From the NCBI GenBank assembly GCA_028693285.1, contig JAQUVQ010000010.1, positions 1-56,355 on the forward strand: a DNA stretch of 56,355 nt, written 5' to 3'. Below are positions 36,119-45,378 of this stretch, in pieces (the stretch's first letter is position 1; every line of letters begins with the position of its first letter). Below the pieces are notes generated by a model. That model was given only the letters and a program-made list of their open reading frames with translations, searched no databases and was not told where the DNA came from. This stretch comes from Smithellaceae bacterium. Its GTDB lineage: Bacteria > Desulfobacterota > Syntrophia > Syntrophales > Smithellaceae. The translations under genes were made by a program, and so were the position numbers.

Positions 36119-37699
36119 ATGAATGATGACGCACCGATAAGGAATCAATGGATTAGCAGCCTGGAGGTCATCAATAAAACAGGAATTTCCAGGGCAACGC
36201 TTAACAACTACATTAAGATGAACCTTCTGCCCCGTCCTGCCGTCAAAAGGCCGGAAACAACAGATGCCCGCGCCCGAATGCTCGGCTATTTTCCTGACTC
36301 CGTGATTGATACAATTATACAGATCAAAGAATTAAAAAAGCAGGGTTTCTCCATGGACGCCATCACGGAGAGGTTGAAACAATCTCGCTTAACCCCGGCT
36401 ATTGATTCAGGAGTCATGAATATGCAGGAAGAAACCCAAAGCAAAGGGGCCCGGGATGAATCAGAAGCCCCTCTCCGGGGACACTTTCTTTCTCAAGCGA
36501 TCTCCGGGGACGCCGGCCAGCCATTCAAGGTGACCATCAACGATATCACCTTCCCTGCTTACCTGCTGAATAATAATTACGAGATTGACTGGATTAACAA
36601 GGATGCGGAGAGTTCCATTTTTCAGGAAGAAATTCACACCATCAAAGAGCCGACGTCAAGAAACATCTTTCAGCTCCTCTTGCGCAGCCGACATGAAAAC
36701 CAACAGGCCCGAAGCGCGCTCATCGACTTTCATCTCAGTTTTGTAAAGGGCAAAGCCGTCAAACCCGAACTGCAGCATTTGTATGACGGCATGTCGCCCA
36801 GGGAAAGAGAAAATCTTGAAAAAAGATATAATTGCATCGAGTCCCCGCCCCGGCAGGCCGTCAACAAAATCCCCCTGAAGCTATCCGGGCAAAAAGGAAC
36901 GCCGATTGCCAATGATGTCTATTATATGGTTTTTCGCGAAGGAACACTCTTTATTCACGCGCCGAAAGCCTGTCAGAATCAGGGAATCGCTGATTTGTTT
37001 GCCTCCCGATCCAGTGTGATTAATGACCTCCTCAAACAGCGAATGCCCACGCTGGTTTCCTTTTGCGTGCTCGTGGCCGACCTGCAGAACTCGGTGCGCA
37101 TTTGCGCCGAATTGCCTCCGGAGGAATATTTTGAACTCATCAACCAGGTATGGGCCTGCGTGGAAGGCACATTCAAGCGGTACTACGGCACCTACGGCAA
37201 GCATACGGGCGATGGGCTGCTTTATTATTTTCTCAAGGAGCGGGACAATCAATACATGATGAACGCAATTGCCTGTGCGCTGGAAATACGCGAAAACATG
37301 AAAAAATTAAGCATGGACTGGAAAATGCGCAAAGGCTGGTTCAATGAATTGTGCCTCAATATCGGCATTAATGAGGGTCAGGAATACTTCGGCACTATTC
37401 CTTCATCCCCCAATATTGAATTTACCGCTCTGGGAGACACCGTCAATTTTGCCGGACGGTTATCCGATTTTGCCCGGTTCGGCGCGATCTGGGCAACAAA
37501 AAATTTGATCAACAAGCTTTCCGTGGAAGATCGTTCCGGCATTCGCTTTGGAATTCGGCACAGGGAAAACGACAGGGAGATACTGATTGAAAACTCATTC
37601 GGCCGCGTCATGGACATGATCGTGCCTGATAGTCAAAATTTCAACAAATTCATGGATATTGCCACACTGGCGATCACCGAAGTTGTGGAAAAGCGCTAG
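36119..37699 (+). CDS. MerR-type HTH / class III nucleotidyl cyclase fusion protein
   Basis: The 526-residue protein has three parts. Residues about 10-90 form a MerR-like helix-turn-helix (SSLEVINKTGISRATLNNYI ... IIQIKELKKQGFSMDAITER). Residues about 135-260 may be a PAS-like sensor (FPAYLLNNNYEIDWINKDAE). Residues about 305-500 are a class III cyclase domain: metal aspartates D321 (FCVLVADLQNS) and D365 (YGKHTGDGLLYYF), base-selecting K361, and FTALGDTVNFAGRL with N443 and R447 of the transition-state pair. The Thr in FTALGD (T436) is usual in class IIIb enzymes. The cyclase looks catalytically complete; K361 favours ATP (cAMP). No membrane helix is visible. Combining a DNA-binding domain with a cyclase is unusual. 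A strong promoter and inverted repeat lie upstream. Confidence 0.82.
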   Translation: MNDDAPIRNQWISSLEVINKTGISRATLNNYIKMNLLPRPAVKRPETTDARARMLGYFPDSVIDTIIQIKELKKQGFSMDAITERLKQSRLTPAIDSGVMNMQEETQSKGARDESEAPLRGHFLSQAISGDAGQPFKVTINDITFPAYLLNNNYEIDWINKDAESSIFQEEIHTIKEPTSRNIFQLLLRSRHENQQARSALIDFHLSFVKGKAVKPELQHLYDGMSPRERENLEKRYNCIESPPRQAVNKIPLKLSGQKGTPIANDVYYMVFREGTLFIHAPKACQNQGIADLFASRSSVINDLLKQRMPTLVSFCVLVADLQNSVRICAELPPEEYFELINQVWACVEGTFKRYYGTYGKHTGDGLLYYFLKERDNQYMMNAIACALEIRENMKKLSMDWKMRKGWFNELCLNIGINEGQEYFGTIPSSPNIEFTALGDTVNFAGRLSDFARFGAIWATKNLINKLSVEDRSGIRFGIRHRENDREILIENSFGRVMDMIVPDSQNFNKFMDIATLAITEVVEKR

Positions 37700-38042
37700 A
37701 ATCCTGACATCTGCTCATTCCGAATCCGGCAGATCGTAAATTTTACGCCGAAGGCTTAGCAAAAAGCATAAAACGTCAAAAATATTTCGCAAAATAGCTG
37801 AAGAATCATCGGCATTTTCTGTTGAAAACATTAACAGCGCCTCAAGTATTTCCACAGACTTATCAACAACTGCTCAACAGGGTTGCAAACAAGCAATTCC
37901 ACAAGGGGCAAGTTGGTGGATCGTGATTTTTCTCGACAAGAAAGTTTTTTTGACTGAAAAGTTATCTTGACGATTGTTTTGTTATTTCAAATTATTAAGA
38001 TTAATCAATCAGTTTTTACTTTAATGATGGGCATTCCCTGAT
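37700..38042. other. AT-rich spacer between the cyclase and HD-GYP genes
   Basis: These 343 bases hold no gene. They contain DnaA-box-like words (TTATCAACA near 37861-37869, one mismatch to TTATCCACA; ATTTCCACA and AATTCCACA nearby), several A/T runs and a CTGACATCTG stretch after the cyclase stop. No good terminator is visible. The replication-origin idea is weak because no dnaA, dnaN or rnpA is near. Confidence 0.4.
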
Positions 38043-39806
38043 TCATGCTTTGATGACAAAATTCTTATCCTGGAAAAGCCTCTGGCAGACAGATACCACT
38101 TGCGGATCGTAGAGAATCCCCTTCTTTGAGTTGATTTCCTCCAGCGCGGCTTCCAGCCCCAGGGCGGGCCGGTAGGGACGGTGCGTCGCCATGGCTTCCA
38201 CCACATCGGCCACGGCCAGAACTCTCGACTCCAGAAGAATGTCGTTCCCGGTCAAACCATTCGGATATCCGGACCCGTCCATCCGCTCATGGTGTTCCAG
38301 AACCATTCTGGCGATGGGCCAGGGAAAATCCACGTCCTTCAGGATGTCAAAGCCGGACTGGGCATGCATCTTGATTAGGCTGAATTCAATGGCGGTCAGA
38401 CGCCGGGGCGTACTCAGAATCTCGGCCGGGACGGAAATCTTGCCGATGTCGTGGATGATGCCGGCCATTCTCAGTCCCTCGATCTGATCCGAACTCAGGT
38501 GCATTTCCGTGCCCATGGCCCGGGCCAGGTCGGCCACCCTTCTCTGGTGTCCGGCGGTATACGGATCTTTGGTTTCGACGACGGAGGCAATGGCCTGAAC
38601 GGTTCCGCCCAGGGCTTTGCGCAGACGGTCCACGCTTTCCTTTTTTTCAGTGATGTCTTCTACGATGCCTTCCAGGTAGGGCTCATTGTTTTGATCATCG
38701 CGGACGATTCTCATGGTGCGGGATATCCAGATTTTCCGTCCGTCCCTTCGGTAAAACTGAATTTCCTGCCCCCGGACGACCCCTTCCCTCTGGACCTGTT
38801 CAATGACTTTTGTCCGATCTTCGGGATTGACGTAAATCCGCCGGGCAAGGTCGGACTGTGCATCAAGCAGTTCTTCCGGCGCGTCGTATCCCAGGATCCT
38901 CGCCATGGCCTGATTGGCCATGATGAATTTCCCTTCACATGTAGTCTGGTAGATCCCCTCCTGGGCGTTTTCAAAGATGGTGCGGTATTTTTCTTCGCTT
39001 GCGCGAAGCTCTTCCTGAGCCTGTCTTCGGTCGGTGATGTCCGTGATGAAGCTCAGGGAGGCAGGCACGCCGTCCCAGGTAATGATCCTGGCGTTGATTT
39101 GCAGCCACTTGACCGTCCCATTCGAGGTAACGGCCCGAAACTGATAATCGTTTTCCGGGATTTCCCCCTTCAATCTCATTTTGTGCCGGTTCAGAACGAT
39201 CTTACGATCATCGGGATGGATAAAAGATATAAACGGGCGGGTGGTGATGACTTTTTTAGGGTATCCGACAATATCGGCGAGGGCGGCATTGGCAAACTGA
39301 ATGGTCTCGTCTTTGGCAATCAGGATTCCCTGCCCCGCACTTTCAAAAAGCAGACGGTAATTTTCTTCGCTTTTCTGAAGCGCCGTTTCCACCTTCTTGC
39401 GGTGGGAGATGTCCATGAAGCTCCCCAGCGTCGCCCTTTGCCCTTCGTACGAGATGGGCGTGATGGTCTCCAGAGCCCACATGATCTCCTGGTGCTTCTT
39501 GACGAACCGGTACTCATAGGGTTTAAGGCTTTTCGTTTTGAGGCTTCGGATCGCTTTTTCCCTGACGGCCGCCCGATCCTCCGGGTGAATGTAACCCAGA
39601 GAACGGGTGCCGATCAGTTCCTTTTCGGAATAACCGGTCAACTTTTGGTACAGTGGGCTGACGTAGACAAACGTGCCGTTTTGAACGATGTAAATTCCGA
39701 CGCCGGCGCTGGATAAAATGGCCTCGGCCAGAGATGAAAATTCGCCCTCGCCAAAAAGCTTTTTTTGGGTCGCCTTTGATGTTGGATTGCTGGACTCAGT
39801 ATTCAA
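38043..39806 (-). CDS. Triple-PAS sensor with HD-GYP phosphodiesterase domain
   Basis: This 587-residue soluble protein has three PAS/PAC units (about residues 25-140, 145-265 and 270-395; e.g. SSAGVGIYIVQNGTFVYVSP, SAGQGILIAKDETIQFANAA, NAQEGIYQTTCEGKFIMANQ), then an HD-GYP domain (about 405-580). The metal site is HDIGK (H452, D453) with AGHQRRVADLARAMG before it and HHERMDGSGYPNGL after it, so the HHExxDGxGYP signature is complete. Such domains hydrolyse cyclic di-GMP or related dinucleotides. PAS input suggests control by redox state or a small ligand. The start is the first ATG; no membrane segment is seen. Its neighbour across 343 bases, on the opposite strand, is a nucleotidyl cyclase. 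Confidence 0.9.
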   Translation of the reverse strand: MNTESSNPTSKATQKKLFGEGEFSSLAEAILSSAGVGIYIVQNGTFVYVSPLYQKLTGYSEKELIGTRSLGYIHPEDRAAVREKAIRSLKTKSLKPYEYRFVKKHQEIMWALETITPISYEGQRATLGSFMDISHRKKVETALQKSEENYRLLFESAGQGILIAKDETIQFANAALADIVGYPKKVITTRPFISFIHPDDRKIVLNRHKMRLKGEIPENDYQFRAVTSNGTVKWLQINARIITWDGVPASLSFITDITDRRQAQEELRASEEKYRTIFENAQEGIYQTTCEGKFIMANQAMARILGYDAPEELLDAQSDLARRIYVNPEDRTKVIEQVQREGVVRGQEIQFYRRDGRKIWISRTMRIVRDDQNNEPYLEGIVEDITEKKESVDRLRKALGGTVQAIASVVETKDPYTAGHQRRVADLARAMGTEMHLSSDQIEGLRMAGIIHDIGKISVPAEILSTPRRLTAIEFSLIKMHAQSGFDILKDVDFPWPIARMVLEHHERMDGSGYPNGLTGNDILLESRVLAVADVVEAMATHRPYRPALGLEAALEEINSKKGILYDPQVVSVCQRLFQDKNFVIKA

Positions 39807-39972
39807 GAATTTCCCGCCTTATCGTGAGTGATTTCGAAAACATCATTTGTTCATCAATGGGGCTTTCATACACAGAATAATGCTTCATTTCAAGTAAAAT
39901 ACAGGCATTGACGGCCGGCCGGCAAAAGTGCTATTGAAACAGCGTCTGAAAACATCAACCGAGGAGGCGATC

Positions 39973-40191
39973 ATGACGGTCAAAAAAGAAACCACCAAAA
40001 AACGCGCGGTCAAAAAAGCATCGCCTGCGGCAAAAAGGGCGGCAAAGCCTGACCTGAAAGAATTTCTGGAAGAGGTCCAGCAAAAAGCTTACGAGCTTTA
40101 CCAGGACAGGCTCCGCTCCGGCGTTGCCGGCGACGAAATATCCGACTGGTTTGAAGCCGAAAAAGCGATCAAAGAAAAATATCATCTGTAG
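39973..40191 (+). CDS. Small DUF2934-type protein
   Basis: The 72-residue product begins at 39973, where GAGGAGG lies 5 bases upstream; an earlier in-frame ATG at 39928 lacks a ribosome site. The N-terminal 30 residues are Lys/Ala-rich (TKKRAVKKASPAAKRAAK), reminiscent of nucleic-acid-binding tails. The C-terminal part (KAYELYQDRLRSGVAGDEIS then DWFEAEKAI) fits DUF2934, a short domain found in many proteobacteria with no known function. It precedes glgC by 50 bases on the same strand and may be cotranscribed with it. Confidence 0.75.
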   Translation: MTVKKETTKKRAVKKASPAAKRAAKPDLKEFLEEVQQKAYELYQDRLRSGVAGDEISDWFEAEKAIKEKYHL

Positions 40192-40241
40192 CGTTGTACT
40201 GATCCTGATGGAAACCACTTAATAACCGGGGTTGAAACGTC

Positions 40242-41555
40242 ATGGACGCAAATCAAGAACAAGCGGACGGGCAGAATTACTACGGCTATGTGAAAACCAA
40301 GATTGCCACTGAGGTCACCCGGCAAACGCTGGTGCTGATCCTGGCGGGCGGCGAGGGATCCCGCCTGGGCGAACTGACCAAATGGCGCGCCAAACCGGCG
40401 GTTCCTTTCGGCGGCAAATACCGCATGATCGATTTTCCCCTGTCGAACTGCGTCAACTCCGGCTTGCGCCGCATCGGCGTTCTGACCCAGTATAAGGCGC
40501 ACTCGCTGATCCGCCATTTGCAGCAGGCCTGGAGCTTCATGCGCGCCGAGATCGGCGAGTTCGTGGAGATCATTCCCGCCCAGCAGCGCATGAGCAAGGA
40601 ATGGTATCGCGGAACGGCCGACGCGCTTTACCAGAATATCGACATCATTCACCGCCATGCGCCCGAATACGTGCTGGTGCTGGGCGGCGATCATATCTAC
40701 ACGATGGATTACTCCAAGATGCTGATGCAGCACGTCAATTCAAAAGCCGATATGACGGTGGCCTGCATCGAGGTGCCGCGCATGGAGGCGTGCGATTTCG
40801 GCGTCATGTCGGTCGATGAAAGCATGCGCATCTCCCGCTTCACCGAGAAACCGGCCGATCCGGAGGCCATGCCCGGCAAACCGGATCTCGCCCTGGCCTC
40901 CATGGGGATTTACGTCTTCTCCACACGCTTTTTGTACGATTCCCTGATCGAAGACGCCAGGGATGAAAACTCCGCCCATGATTTCGGAAGAAGCATAATT
41001 CCCCGCGCCATCCACAACAGCGTGGCCATGGCGTATCCCTACCGCGACGAGCAGGGCAAGATGGCCTACTGGCGTGACGTGGGGACCGTAGATGCCTACT
41101 GGAAGGCCAATATGGAGCTTTGCGCCGTCGAGCCTGAGCTGAACCTGTATAATCAGAAGTGGCCGATCTGGACCTACCAGACGCAGCATCCGCCCGCGAA
41201 GTTCATCTTTGACGACGAAGGACGGCGCGGCGAAGCCATCAACTCGCTGGTCAGCGGCGGCTGCATCATCGCCGGCGCCCGCGTCAAGCGCTCGGTCATC
41301 TTTTACGCGACCCGCATCGAAACGGGGAGCCTCGTGAAGGACAGCGTTGTTCTTCCCATGGTCGATATCGGGAAAAACTGCCGCATCACCCGCGCCATCA
41401 TCGACAAGGGAACCCGCATTCCCGACGACACCGTCATCGGTGAAGATCCGGCCGAAGATGCCCGGCGCTTCCATATCAGTGATGATGGGATCGTGCTGGT
41501 GACGCCGGAAATGATGGGGCAGAACCTCATGTTCGGTGTCATCGCCATTTACTGA
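40242..41555 (+). CDS. glgC: Glucose-1-phosphate adenylyltransferase (ADP-glucose pyrophosphorylase)
   Basis: This 437-residue enzyme makes ADP-glucose from glucose-1-phosphate and ATP, the committed step of glycogen synthesis. Motifs: [20 protein letters not shown] (nucleotide-binding), [63 protein letters not shown] and [18 protein letters not shown]. The C-terminal part forms the left-handed beta-helix ([34 protein letters not shown]). It is the only plus-strand gene of the glycogen island and faces the phosphoglucomutase gene, with 42 bases between stops. Confidence 0.97.
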   Translation: MDANQEQADGQNYYGYVKTKIATEVTRQTLVLILAGGEGSRLGELTKWRAKPAVPFGGKYRMIDFPLSNCVNSGLRRIGVLTQYKAHSLIRHLQQAWSFMRAEIGEFVEIIPAQQRMSKEWYRGTADALYQNIDIIHRHAPEYVLVLGGDHIYTMDYSKMLMQHVNSKADMTVACIEVPRMEACDFGVMSVDESMRISRFTEKPADPEAMPGKPDLALASMGIYVFSTRFLYDSLIEDARDENSAHDFGRSIIPRAIHNSVAMAYPYRDEQGKMAYWRDVGTVDAYWKANMELCAVEPELNLYNQKWPIWTYQTQHPPAKFIFDDEGRRGEAINSLVSGGCIIAGARVKRSVIFYATRIETGSLVKDSVVLPMVDIGKNCRITRAIIDKGTRIPDDTVIGEDPAEDARRFHISDDGIVLVTPEMMGQNLMFGVIAIY

Positions 41556-41597
41556 TTTGCGGCGGGTGCGTCCACATGCTCCGCCCGAATTCGAATT

Positions 41598-43292
41598 TTA
41601 CAAAAGCTGTTCAAAGTCTTCGGCAATGTCCTGAAGCTGATTTTCCGCCGTCTGGCGCGATGCAGCCGAAACCGCGTAGTAGATCTTGATCTTCGGCTCC
41701 GTCCCGGACGGTCGGATACAGAGCCACGCATCGGAATCCAGCAAGAGCCGGAGCGCGTCCGTTGACGGCGACTCCAGCGCAGACACGATGCCGTCCGGAC
41801 CGGTTCGGGTAAGGGAAAGGTAGTCCTCCGTGCACCGGACGGGCAGGCCGCCGATCGCGGCAATGGGTTTGGCCCTCAGCCGCTCCATGATGCCTTTCAT
41901 TTTCTCCATGCCGTCCAGTCCTTCAAAAGCGATGTTCTTCACGCTTTCCAGGTAATAGCCGTGCTCCCGGTAAAGCGCTTCCAGCGCGTCCGGCAGACTC
42001 CGGCCTCGGGCCCGGAAGAACTGGGCCGCCTTGCACAAGAGCAGCGCGGCGAGCGCCCCGTCCTTGTCCAGTGCAAAGGTGCCGGCGAGAAATCCGAAGC
42101 TCTCTTCAAACCCGAAAATAAACTCCGCACCCGTCGGTTCCTTTTGCACGATGAGTTCGGAGATGAAGCGAAATCCCGTCAGCACGGTGTGGCAGCGAAT
42201 TCCATAATGAGCGGCGATCGCGTCCGCCATGCCGGTCGAGACAAACGACTTGACGATGTAGTCGGAGGCACGAAGCTCTTCCGACAGTCGGCGCTTTTCC
42301 AGAAGATAATGAATCAGCAGGCAGCCGATCTGGTTGCCCGTCAGCATCGTGTACGTGCCGTCCGGCCGTCGGACGGCGGCGCCCATCCGGTCCGCGTCCG
42401 GATCCGTTCCGATGGCCAGATCCGCCTCTATCTTTCCGGCCAGGGCGATGGCCATCTGCATCGCTTTCGGATCTTCGGGATTAGGAGACGCGACCGTCGG
42501 GAACGAACCGTCCGGCATTCGCTGCTCGGGGACGACAAACAGGTTGCGAATCCCCGCCATCGGAAACACATTTTCAACCGTGCGCAGACCCGATCCGTGC
42601 AGCGGCGTATACACCACTTTCAGCTCTTCGGCGTTTTCCGCTCCGCACAACCGGACCATCTGTTCATAATAGATCCGATCGATTTCCCCGCCTGTTTCGA
42701 GAATCCGCTTTTTTTCCACCCCTTCAGCATAGGGGATCCTTTTCACATCCGTGAAGGGATCCAGCTTTTGAATGCGGTCCATCACCGCGAGGCTCGCCTC
42801 CGGACCCAGCTGGCCGCCGTAGGCGGCATAAACCTTGTAGCCGTTGTACTGTCCGGGATTATGGCTTGCCGTGATCACGACGCCGCCGCTTGCTTTCAGG
42901 TGGCGCACGGCAAAGGACAGCTCCGGAACGCTCGTCAACTGCTTGAACAGATAAACCGTAATGCCGTTGGCCGCGAGCACGCAGGCGGTTTCCCGGGCAA
43001 ATTCAAAAGAAAATTTTCGGGAATCATACGCGATAACCGCGGACGCCCCGGCACCGGTGGTGCTCAATAGATAATCCGCCAGTCCCTGCGTCGCCCGGCC
43101 GACGACATAGCGGTTCATTCGGGCAATGCCCGCGCCGATAACGCCGCGCAGTCCCGCCGTTCCAAACGGCAGGTCCCTCAGGAAACGGTCCTGAATCTGT
43201 GCGTCATCGTTCTGAATGGCCTCCAGTTCGGCCAGCAGGTCCGGTTCCGCAACGCATTCTTTCCAGCGCAAATAGGTTTCCCGGTACGTCAT
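41598..43292 (-). CDS. Phosphoglucomutase/phosphomannomutase, PgcA type
   Basis: This 564-residue alpha-D-phosphohexomutase probably interconverts glucose-6-phosphate and glucose-1-phosphate, feeding GlgC and receiving the product of GlgP. The N-terminus LPFGTAGLRGVIGAGIARMN is the family signature; the phosphoserine loop is GGVVITASHNPGQYNGYK; the metal site is AIGTDPDADRMGAAV; the sugar-binding loop is FGFEESFGFLAG; the phosphate-binding end is WLCIRPSGTEPKIKIYY. The length (about 560-580) is typical of the Firmicute PgcA-like group rather than E. coli Pgm. It is the last gene of the minus-strand glycogen run, 49 bases after the amylase gene. Confidence 0.92.
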   Translation of the reverse strand: MTYRETYLRWKECVAEPDLLAELEAIQNDDAQIQDRFLRDLPFGTAGLRGVIGAGIARMNRYVVGRATQGLADYLLSTTGAGASAVIAYDSRKFSFEFARETACVLAANGITVYLFKQLTSVPELSFAVRHLKASGGVVITASHNPGQYNGYKVYAAYGGQLGPEASLAVMDRIQKLDPFTDVKRIPYAEGVEKKRILETGGEIDRIYYEQMVRLCGAENAEELKVVYTPLHGSGLRTVENVFPMAGIRNLFVVPEQRMPDGSFPTVASPNPEDPKAMQMAIALAGKIEADLAIGTDPDADRMGAAVRRPDGTYTMLTGNQIGCLLIHYLLEKRRLSEELRASDYIVKSFVSTGMADAIAAHYGIRCHTVLTGFRFISELIVQKEPTGAEFIFGFEESFGFLAGTFALDKDGALAALLLCKAAQFFRARGRSLPDALEALYREHGYYLESVKNIAFEGLDGMEKMKGIMERLRAKPIAAIGGLPVRCTEDYLSLTRTGPDGIVSALESPSTDALRLLLDSDAWLCIRPSGTEPKIKIYYAVSAASRQTAENQLQDIAEDFEQLL

Positions 43293-43341
43293 AATACCTC
43301 TCCCTTTTTGATTGGTTCCATCTCCAGGCTCTGTGCACCCT

Positions 43342-45342
43342 TCAGGCGATCTTCAGCCACAAGGCCCCGAGGGGATCCAGCGAAATTTCCAAAAGCGCGT
43401 CGATGAAAGTGAAGGACTTTTGCGTCAACCGGCAGGTGAACGTGCCGTTGAACAGAGGGCGAAGGCTTCGCTGATCCGCTTCGCAAAGAAGCGAATGCTT
43501 TCCCGAAAAATCAAAGACCACCAGCCGCCTCGCGTCCGAACGGTTGACCGCCATGAAATAGACGCCATCCTCGGCCGGCCGGCCCAGAGCGTCTTTTCCG
43601 CCGGTAATGTAGCGCAAAACGCCGAGGCAGTCGGCGTCGGGGGCGAAGTACACCACGCGGCCCGTTCGCAGCGCGTCTGCCGAAGCGCGGAGCCCGGCCA
43701 GCCGCCGGTATTCTTCCGTCAGGTCGTACGGCGCTTTCCGGGTAAAAGGCGCGCGGTTGAAAGGATCGAGAAATCCTGTCATTCCTTTTTCGTCTCCGTA
43801 ATAGACGCAGGGAACGCCGGGGAGGCAGAACTGCAGCACCGCGGCCAGCCGCTGGCGCCTCGCGCCTTTTTTGTTCTGGCTGTCGCTGACGACAAAGGAA
43901 GCCTGCTGCTCCCGGGTCAGCTGATGAGGATCGATGCGCGCGCTGAGCGCTGTGCGCACGCGCTCCACGTCGTGGGAGGAAAGCAGATTGGTCAGGGCGT
44001 AGTAAAGGGGAGCGGGATAATTGGCCGCCTGACCCACCAGAAAATGCTTCAGGTCAAAAGCGTCGGACTGTCCCTTCAGAAAAGCGATCAGGGCGCTGCG
44101 CAGCGGATAATTCGTGACGGAGTCCAGAATGCCTCCCAAGGCGTAGCGCCTTTTTACGCCATAGCTGTGCTTCGTGGTCGCATCTTCCCAAACCTCTCCG
44201 ATCACGACCGTCTCCGGCCGGGTCTGTTTTGCGGCGGCGTAAATCTTCGCCAGGACGTCGTCGGGCAGCTCATCGGCCACATCGAGACGGTAGCCTGCCG
44301 CGCCCGCCTGAAGCCAGTGCTTCACGACGCTGTCGGAGCCGGTGATGACGTATCGCCGCCAGCCTGAATCCTGCTTGTTGATTTCGGGCAACGACGTAAA
44401 CCCCCACCAGCAGCGGTATTGATCGGGATAATGCTCAAACGTGTACCACGTGTAATAGGGAGAATCCTTGCTGTTGGCGGCGCCCGGACTGTCATACGCT
44501 TTTTCCCGGTTAAAATAGATGCTGTCGGAGCCGGTATGGGAAAACACGCCGTCCAGAAGAATGCGCATTCCGCGTTCTTCGGCCGCACGGCACAGGGAGC
44601 GGAAATCCTCCTCGGTGCCCAGCACCGGATCGATGCGGAAATAGTCGGCGGTATTGTACCGGTGGTTGGAGGCCGCCTCAAAGATCGGATTCAAATACAA
44701 CACCGTCACGCCCAGGCTTTGCAGATAGTCCAACGACGCCTCGATGCCGCTCAGCGTACCGCCAAAGTAATCACAGGGGTTATAGGCCGTCTCCCCCGGC
44801 AGCGGAGCATAGAGCGGCGGTTCGTCCCACGTGTCGTGTAAATAGACGCTGCGGCCCTTGGAACGATGATGCGCAATGCCCTTTTTTACCGTCGAGTCTC
44901 CTCCGAAGTGAAAACGATCTGGAAAAATCTGATACATTACGCTTTTCTGAAACCAACCGGGAACCTCAAAAGCGGCATCGTAAACGGTCAGCTGGTATGC
45001 GGGCGGCGGCGCGCTGTAAACGGCGCCGATGCCGCAGGTTCGTCCCGATGCAGCGCCGTAATAGCTGAGTCTTCCCCCCACGCGCACCATGAAATAATAC
45101 CAGTACACATCGGGAATCGAAGGCGCTGTGATTTCCGTCTGCCAGGCATCGCCCGCAAGCCGCATCTGATGATCTTCGTGAAAGCCGTCTCCGATCAGGC
45201 ACAGATAGACGCTTTCCACATTTTCCAGCTTTGTCCGAAAGCGCAGAACCACCGGCGTGCCCGTGACGACGGCCCCTGCAGGATCGCGGTATTCCGGCAT
45301 CGTCGAATCATGCATCATTTCTTTTTTGTAGTTGATCAGCAT
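43342..45342 (-). CDS. GH13 alpha-amylase-family glycosidase (neopullulanase-like)
   Basis: This 666-residue protein has an N-terminal carbohydrate-binding-like beta domain (residues about 1-120) and a GH13 barrel (YQIFPDRFHFGG; VTVLYLNPIFEAASNHRYNT; RILLDGVFSHTG). The catalytic triad is visible: nucleophile Asp in GYRLDVADEL, acid Glu in VVIGEVWEDA and Asp in NLLSSHDVERV. No signal peptide is present, so it should act on cytoplasmic glycogen or maltodextrin. AGGAC lies 8 bases before the ATG. It lies between glgP and the mutase gene and could trim limit dextrins or debranch; the exact specificity cannot be read from sequence. Confidence 0.88.
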   Translation of the reverse strand: MLINYKKEMMHDSTMPEYRDPAGAVVTGTPVVLRFRTKLENVESVYLCLIGDGFHEDHQMRLAGDAWQTEITAPSIPDVYWYYFMVRVGGRLSYYGAASGRTCGIGAVYSAPPPAYQLTVYDAAFEVPGWFQKSVMYQIFPDRFHFGGDSTVKKGIAHHRSKGRSVYLHDTWDEPPLYAPLPGETAYNPCDYFGGTLSGIEASLDYLQSLGVTVLYLNPIFEAASNHRYNTADYFRIDPVLGTEEDFRSLCRAAEERGMRILLDGVFSHTGSDSIYFNREKAYDSPGAANSKDSPYYTWYTFEHYPDQYRCWWGFTSLPEINKQDSGWRRYVITGSDSVVKHWLQAGAAGYRLDVADELPDDVLAKIYAAAKQTRPETVVIGEVWEDATTKHSYGVKRRYALGGILDSVTNYPLRSALIAFLKGQSDAFDLKHFLVGQAANYPAPLYYALTNLLSSHDVERVRTALSARIDPHQLTREQQASFVVSDSQNKKGARRQRLAAVLQFCLPGVPCVYYGDEKGMTGFLDPFNRAPFTRKAPYDLTEEYRRLAGLRASADALRTGRVVYFAPDADCLGVLRYITGGKDALGRPAEDGVYFMAVNRSDARRLVVFDFSGKHSLLCEADQRSLRPLFNGTFTCRLTQKSFTFIDALLEISLDPLGALWLKIA

Positions 45343-45378
45343 CGCTGCCGTCCTTTTGCGCGCTTCAGATTGCGCACA

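Noticed and set aside
37840-37960. Replication origin suggested by DnaA-box-like words in AT-rich DNA
   Set aside because: Boxes carry mismatches, their spacing is irregular, and none of dnaA, dnaN, gidA or rnpA is nearby.
41556-41597. Terminator between the convergent glgC and phosphoglucomutase genes
   Set aside because: Only a 5-bp GGCGG/CCGCC stem with a large loop and no T-run.
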